Both the position numbers and the translations under genes were made by a program. From Physcomitrium patens (Eukaryota > Streptophyta > Bryopsida > Funariales > Funariaceae), in contig NC_037267.1 of NCBI RefSeq assembly GCF_000002425.4, positions 12,570,044 through 12,634,043 on the forward strand: DNA of 64,000 bases, given 5' to 3'. Under the pieces are notes generated by a model. It made no database searches. It was not told where the DNA came from and saw only the letters and a program-made list of their open reading frames with translations. Positions 58,396-64,000 of this stretch are shown here, in pieces. Each line of letters starts with the position of its first letter. The stretch's first letter is position 1.

Positions 58396-60239
58396 AGAAA
58401 GTACTCTATAAAGCAGCATAGGTTTTGTTGACCGAAGGTTTATCATTTCTTATTGTAAGTTGTAGAATGGATGTCATAGCTTTGAAATATAAGCTCAAGC
58501 AAACATTTTCCAATCTTACCATAGTGAACTAATTGATATTTTTAATTTTTAATTAATTTATTTTTGTACCTAAATATGCTCTCTTATACATTCTAATTTA
58601 TATTAACTTTTGAATTAAAGGATGATAGACTAACTTCATAATCTATGTACTTTATTAAAGCTTTTTATATTTTTAAAAAAATTAAAATCACATTTCTTAT
58701 ATCAAATATCTTTAATATATACCAAAAGTAGTCTAAAGCAAAGCTTGAGAATTTAGAAGATTCAACATTCTCTAGAAATTCTAATTTTGTGGCTTCAATG
58801 ATACCAAACAATTATTTTGTATATATATCAATTAGCTATTAGAATATAGAATACAAAGTTGATAGTATCCATAGCTACCAACAACCAATAATACTTGTCA
58901 ATGTTGCATTAATTTAAGTTATTTACAATCCATCTACTTTTCGTTCTACCTGTTATTGAAACTACAATTATTATAATCCTAGTGCATATAAAAAGTGCAA
59001 TTGCCATGTTAGTTATATAAAGAGTCTTGATAATGCTTTGCATATTATCAAGAGCTTGGTTATAAAAAAAATTCAATTTGACCTATGATGGCAAATATTT
59101 CAAAAATTCCAAAGATACAATATTGTAGGAAGAGCTAGAAAGCACTCATGAAAATAAGCACAATTGTATTTTTTTTGAGTAATTTAATGCATTAAGAAAA
59201 CAAAATATTTATTTTAGATAGGAATACACAATATTACAGTTAAAAATTTAAAGATGGTTAATAAGGTGGCAAAGATTTTGAAATTAGATCCTATCAACAA
59301 GTTCATATTTAGACCTTCATAAAAAAAGGAATAAAAATATTTATATAATGTGTATCATAAACATTAATGAGAAGACATAGATAGATATGATACATATCAA
59401 TAGCTTGACAAGCTCAACTTTTGTGACATTGCAAAGTTACTATGGATTTTCTTTTGAAATAATCTTTTCAAAATCAATAGCATCAATATGACTTAAAGTT
59501 ATTTCTATTAGATCAATGACTACAACTTTGTTAAAGAACCTATGTTTAGGATTGTAGCAATATATGAATTTAAAAAATGTCATATACATTTTTTTATGAT
59601 TAAAAAAAAACTCTACCTAAATCTTTGTCTTAGAAGATGTTATTATTTTCTTGTGATTAGTCTTTCTTTTTTTGACATACATACATATAATTTTTTAAAT
59701 TTATTATAATGATTCAATTAACAAAAAAATTAATATGAATGAATGCCCCTTAATATATTGATAAAAAGAACATTTTATTTTCTTAAAAAATTGACATCAT
59801 AAAGCATGCTTTGATGAGCTAGAAGGCCTTTGTTTAAATTAAGAAGTGTAATTGTGCACATCTGGGTAATTTCTATTAAGTGGCTTCTGATTGATAGTTG
59901 ATGGCAATATGAGGATAAACTAGACGGTAACAATAAGATAGCAAAGTCCATATCTAAGACAAGAACTATGTAGTTTCATCTCTACAATTTGTTTTTCTTC
60001 ACATAAAGAAGTATTAGAATTAAACAATGGTGGTAAGAGAGAGTTTAAGTTTAATTATGAATAATAAATATTCTTTATATTTTCATATGAATTTACAACT
60101 GGTTTTTATTGTCAAAAAGAAGATGAATCTAGAAGTATTGCACCTTCACAAGGTGCAATGTTCTATTATGTACACAGATTTAGTTATATTTTAACATGTC
60201 TTTGTAAGCTAATTACAGTGCAATTTAGGTTTTTCTAAA
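58086..60239. other. AT-rich repeat-derived sequence
   Basis: No gene recognised. It contains a CT then TA microsatellite at about 58350-58395. Much of it is probably the eroded left part of the Copia element that ends at about 60240, but no residue-level evidence supports this apart from adjacency. Confidence 0.5.
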
Positions 60240-60790
60240 AGCAAGTAGATTAATAGAAGATGAGGGACAAGTTTTGGACTTGATAGAGATTTTGTAAAAA
60301 AATTGACTCACGTATCATTTTTACGATAGTAGTTGAATTTGATTTTTTATTGAATTGCAAGTTGCCAAATAAATTAATAGCAAACAATAATGTATTTAGT
60401 GAAGGAGTGGAATTTTATTATATCCGTCAATGTAAGAAGATATTGATTAATACAATGAATGATAGTGGTAGTCTTTAAGGTTTTGTCGTGCTTAAGGTTA
60501 TGTAGAAGATGGCACAATTGAATAGCTTTAAAAGTGGTAGTAGCCATTGCAATATAATCTACCTCTATATTAGAGGAATTAATAGATTGATGCTTTATTT
60601 AATGCCAACTAACAGACTTGTAAGAAAGAATAAAAATATGTCTAAACATTGAAAGGTGCACATCCACCTTGCTAGCTTAATTGGCATTGTTGAAGTTATA
60701 AAAAAGCAAGGAGATTGTGAAGAACATTGTCATATTACATAAAGTTTTACTTGAAAATACATTGAATACTTAAATGTAGAAGATACTATA
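60240..60790 (-). mobile_element. Ty1/Copia RNase H relic
   Basis: On the minus strand the translation gives, in order: a DAN-x-A-like start (NAN, stop, ASKVDVHLSMF), then VSWH, then IEVDYIAMATTTFKAIQL, the STEAEY-A-A-E pattern of Copia RNase H. A faint CDNQ-like block and an FFTKSL tail complete the domain. Several in-frame stops are present. No LTR or RT could be assigned. It marks a Copia insertion much older than the gypsy elements around it. Confidence 0.7.
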
Positions 60791-61104
60791 GAAATTGCAG
60801 CATCAAGGTTTTAATAATTTTTTATAGAATCTTAAATATTTTTTCATCAATTTTAATTAAAATCTTAAATTCAAATTTTAAAAATAAAAAAAAATCTTAA
60901 TCTTTTTTTAAAAAAAAACTTGTAAAGAATTTTACAAAAATCTTAAAAAATATCAAATTAAAAATCTTAAGAAAATCCTAAAATAATCCCAATTAAATCC
61001 TAATAAAATTCTAAACAAACCTTAAATCCTAAAGTACTAAATAAGATATGTATATAATAAAATAATTTAATTAATAAAATTTCTTCAATTACTTGTATTC
61101 TTGA

Positions 61105-61568
61105 AAATCACATGATATCAAAGTACCATGAATATACATATTTATTTTAATATTTAACTATATAATTAAATAAAATAGGAATAAATAAAAATAAATTTAT
61201 TTTATTATATTTTTTAAAAAAAAACTTCTTAGAAGCTTTATAGATATTTTTTTCACTTTACATGTATTTATAATTGATTGATAGGTTAGAAACTTTGTCA
61301 ACAAGTTAATCAAATTTTGGTAGCTTGCAAAACAAGCTAATTATGTAGTGCTCATATAAAAATCTTATCTTGTAAGTTAAGATATGTGTCTTGCAAATTC
61401 AACACGTTTTAGAGGTCTTATAGGATATTGTTATGTAGCTCCTACTTAAAAATATACAGAGGTAAGAATGAAGCCTTCTTCACTCTTGTCAATGCCTTTT
61501 TAGTCCTTAGTCTTGTTTCAAGACTTTTTAGTCTTCTTATTTTTTACAATAGCCATTTTAATTTAACA
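61105..61568 (+). repeat. LTR-B, 5' LTR of the right-hand element
   Basis: About 464 bp, the reverse complement of the 9855-10322 LTR in order and length, ending ATTTAACA. The left boundary is approximate because decay obscures the TG end. Confidence 0.75.
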
Positions 61569-62160
61569 CTATATCATCTTCAATTGATTTTTTAGTCTTT
61601 TTAAACATTATAAGAATGTATTGAGATTTTCTTTCTTCAATATTTATATCCTTGATAATTTCACAAGAGTGCTAACTTATTATTCTTGTCTTGTTTTAGA
61701 AGTGAATGGACCACCTTACTTCTATTGTTATATTTTCAAGGTTGGAAATTATCCACCTTTAAAAAAATAATCTTATTTTTTAACACCAATTTTTCCTTTA
61801 AATAGGATGTATTACTTCTCTTTATAGAAATTTTCATTTGATATTAGAGGTTGTGGATTATCTTCTTCTAATTTAACTTTTTGAATTTACTTGAGTTGTC
61901 TATAGAAGGAAAGATTATAGATGCAATTTTCAACAAAAATGAGTATAGATTTGCAACTATTTCAAATCTTCACAAGCTTTTCAATACTCTAAGAGTTAAA
62001 ATCTCATGTGTTTTCAATGTGAATCATGGAGGTATTATTCTTATGACTATAAAAGAAGTTTAGAGTCTATGTCAAAAAATTATACAGTTAAATGAAGTAA
62101 GTAGATTAACCTTACAATCAAATCCAAGAAGTTTTGTTTTTATAAGTACAATAGAGATAA
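61569..62160 (+). other. Leader of the LTR-B element
   Basis: Contains a relic of the leader repeat seen in element A (TTAGAGGTTGTGGATTATC, about 61843-61861). No convincing primer-binding site follows the LTR. Confidence 0.6.
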
Positions 62161-62720
62161 GGATTAGTATGCCCAAGAAGTTTGAGGGAACAAGATCAAA
62201 ATTTTAAAGATTTTTGCAATAAATTAAGTTCTATGTAAGGTTGCACTATTTCAAATATCCTAATGGATTTACTCAAGTTGAGTTCATATGTGCATTTCTA
62301 TCTAAGATTAATCTTTCTTGGTTTGCACCTTTGATGGAAAAAAATTTACCACTATTATATAATTTGAATTCATTGTAGAAGTGTTTAGGGCCACATTCAA
62401 AGAAAGTAATTGAAAATGAGTAGAATAAATTAAGCTCTTATTTTTATAACAAGATTTATAATTAGCTACTATATATATTATTGAATTCCAAAACTTTGCT
62501 TGCCACATAGATTGGAATGACAAAGCCCTTATTAATCATTTTTTTTATAAATTAAAAGATAATGCCAAATATTTATTATTGATAATATCAAAAGTAGAAT
62601 CTTTGAAAAAAATATTGCTCAAGCTATTACATGTAAAAATCAAGTATTTAAAAAGTATCAAGAATAAAGACTTAATTGGAGAGAACAAATCAAGTGATGG
62701 TATCTCTTAAGTTTTTTGAA
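62160..62720 (+). pseudogene. gag remnant of the LTR-B element
   Basis: Translated in pieces, it aligns with element A gag (SWFAPLMEKN against SWFALLFEKR, and MPKKFEGTRSKF). Many stops and frame changes. The nucleocapsid zinc knuckle is not recognisable. Confidence 0.7.
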
Positions 62721-62779
62721 ACTTATTTATTAAGGCTAAAACCAATGCAAATTGATACAATGTATATTATCTATGAGAC

Positions 62780-63130
62780 TATTTCTTTATATGTAGTAAT
62801 ACTAATATTTAAAGATCATAATAACATAATAATATTTAATATAATAAGATCTCCCTTCAATCTAATTATTTTAGGATTATTATAATTAAAAAAATATAAC
62901 CTTCAAATAGATTAGATTTTTTATAATCTTAATTTTTTTTGTAGTTTAATCCAAAATCTTATTAAATAAGTAGAAATACACAAGTTTACTATATCCATAT
63001 TTTTATTGGTAGAAGCAAGAGCTTTTATGCATGTTGCAAAAGAAGAACCATTGAATAGAACTAGATTATGTCTAAGAACTAAGATCCTTCTAATTTGTAG
63101 CCATATAAATCCTGTTACAATATAAGACAA
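62780..63130 (+). pseudogene. Protease-region remnant of the LTR-B element
   Basis: IIIFNIIRSPFNLIILGLL (about 62823-62880) and VEARAFMHVAKEEP (about 63010-63050) parallel [19 protein letters not shown] and [15 protein letters not shown] of element A. The DSG active-site region is not readable. Confidence 0.65.
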
Positions 63131-63429
63131 TGTAGACTAGAATAAAATTGACGAGATCTAAACAAAATAGAACATAGAGGGTAAAATAGACTAAAAAAGA
63201 ATAAAATAGAATAAAATAATAAAAATACAAAATCAAACTTTATTAAGAGAGAAGAAACAAAGCTATACCTAAATGAATATCTAAATGGTCCTAGGCAATC
63301 CTATTTATACTTTATCTAACAATCTTAGAATTTTTTAGAACATTTTTAATAATAAGCTCTACTTAAATAACCACCTTGAGTCTTTTTTAGAATGTTTTAT
63401 GGTAGATCTTACATAGACTACTAATTTAG

Positions 63430-64000
63430 CCCTAATTCTAGAATTTTTAAGAGGAACTCCTATCTTATTTGTAAAGAAAAAATATGGATCTTTATAGATG
63501 TATATAGACTATCGAAGACTTAACAAGATCACTATCAAAAATAGATATCTTCTATCTTTGATTTTAGGACTTTTTAATCAACTAAATCAAACAAAGATCT
63601 ATATAAAAATAAATCTATGATGAACTTATAATCTAATGTGCATTAAAAAATTTATAAATAAAAAATTACATTTTAAACTAAATATGGGTATTTTGAATAT
63701 AATGTCATACCTTTTGGATTCACAAATATATCAATTATTTTTTAACATCTAATAAATAATGTCTTTCATGAGTTTCTTGATAATTTTGTCATCTATTATT
63801 TGGATAATATTTTAATCTACTTTAAGAACATAGAAGAGTAAGAAGTTCATGTTTGTTATGTGTTATAAAAACTTAGAGATGTAAGATTATATTCTAAGTT
63901 AGAAAAGTATATATTCCATATTCTTCAAGTTAACTTCTTAGGATACATCATTTCTAATGAAGGACCAATGATAGATCCAAAAAAAGTTTAGACTATCATA
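63430..64000 (+). pseudogene. Reverse transcriptase remnant of the LTR-B element
   Basis: RT motifs are recognisable: ILFVKKKYGSL, then DYRRLNKI, and the catalytic box reading YLDN where YLDD is expected, then KLEKYIFHILQVNFLGYIIS at the window end. In-frame stops and an altered catalytic aspartate show it is dead. Confidence 0.8.

Larger units (their letters stand above)
61105..64000 (+). mobile_element. LTR-B chromovirus, 5' part, running off the window
   Basis: Plus-strand Ty3/gypsy element with its 5' LTR at about 61105-61568, leader, gag remnant, protease-region remnant and reverse transcriptase. The window ends within RT. It is heavily AT-shifted relative to element A: nearly every difference reads as C-to-T or G-to-A, and stops are frequent. 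The 3' half lies beyond 64000. Confidence 0.85.

Noticed and set aside
1-64000. CRISPR arrays, bacterial operons, rRNA genes or phage features
   Set aside because: None seen. Genes are spliced and eukaryotic, and repeats are microsatellites and LTR elements. I did not find a tRNA gene I could support by eye, though an unaided scan could miss one.

Overview
The window looks like nuclear DNA of a land plant. My best guess is a moss close to Physcomitrium patens. Reasons: intron-rich genes with short GT-AG introns; plant families (MscS-like channel, laccase, pectate lyase, plastid-type SRPBCC cyclase) that are clearly divergent from their flowering-plant relatives; and gene islands of balanced base composition separated by very AT-rich, transposon-filled stretches with (TA)n tracts. 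The species call is inference; the plant call is firm.

Layout. 1-4.3 kb is an AT-rich gene desert. 4335-10982 is a nearly full-length Ty3/gypsy chromovirus (element A) with both LTRs, a near-match target duplication, gag, pol, a chromodomain and an extra 3' open frame, split by the solo LTR of a second family (LTR-B). 12.1-16.8 kb is a complete 15-exon DNA polymerase lambda gene (+). 17.3-19.9 kb is an MscS-like channel gene (-). 20-24.7 kb is an AT-rich desert with an old LTR-B relic. 24.8-27.6 kb is a cyclase/dehydrase (SRPBCC) gene (-). 29.1-33.3 kb is a laccase (-). 34.7-37.6 kb is a GPI-tailed pectate lyase-like gene (-). 39.3-42 kb is AT-rich. 42.9-43.3 kb is a small basic secreted protein of unknown function (+). 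44.6-46.1 kb is AT-rich with another LTR-B relic. 46.7-49.6 kb is a coiled-coil single-pass membrane protein of unknown family (-). 51.5-52.7 kb is ENHANCER OF RUDIMENTARY homologue (-). From 53.1 kb to the end the window is transposon graveyard: a Helitron Rep fragment, an internally deleted minus-strand LTR-B chromovirus (56126-58085), a Copia RNase H relic, and the 5' half of a plus-strand LTR-B chromovirus that runs off the end.

The host genes are not an operon or an obvious cluster. Laccase and pectate lyase are adjacent cell-wall/apoplast genes on the same strand, with no evidence beyond adjacency that they are linked in function.

Most notable: (1) the LTRs of element A carry duplicated arrays of perfect heat-shock elements upstream of a TATA box; (2) the pectate lyase-like protein keeps its catalytic-arginine motif but has lost three of the four acidic Ca2+ ligands; (3) the chromovirus has an additional arginine-rich 3' frame outside gag-pol; (4) every premature stop in element A can be explained by a C-to-T change, a methylation-type decay signature. 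All splice models were built by eye from GT-AG sites and reading-phase continuity; none is supported by transcripts here.
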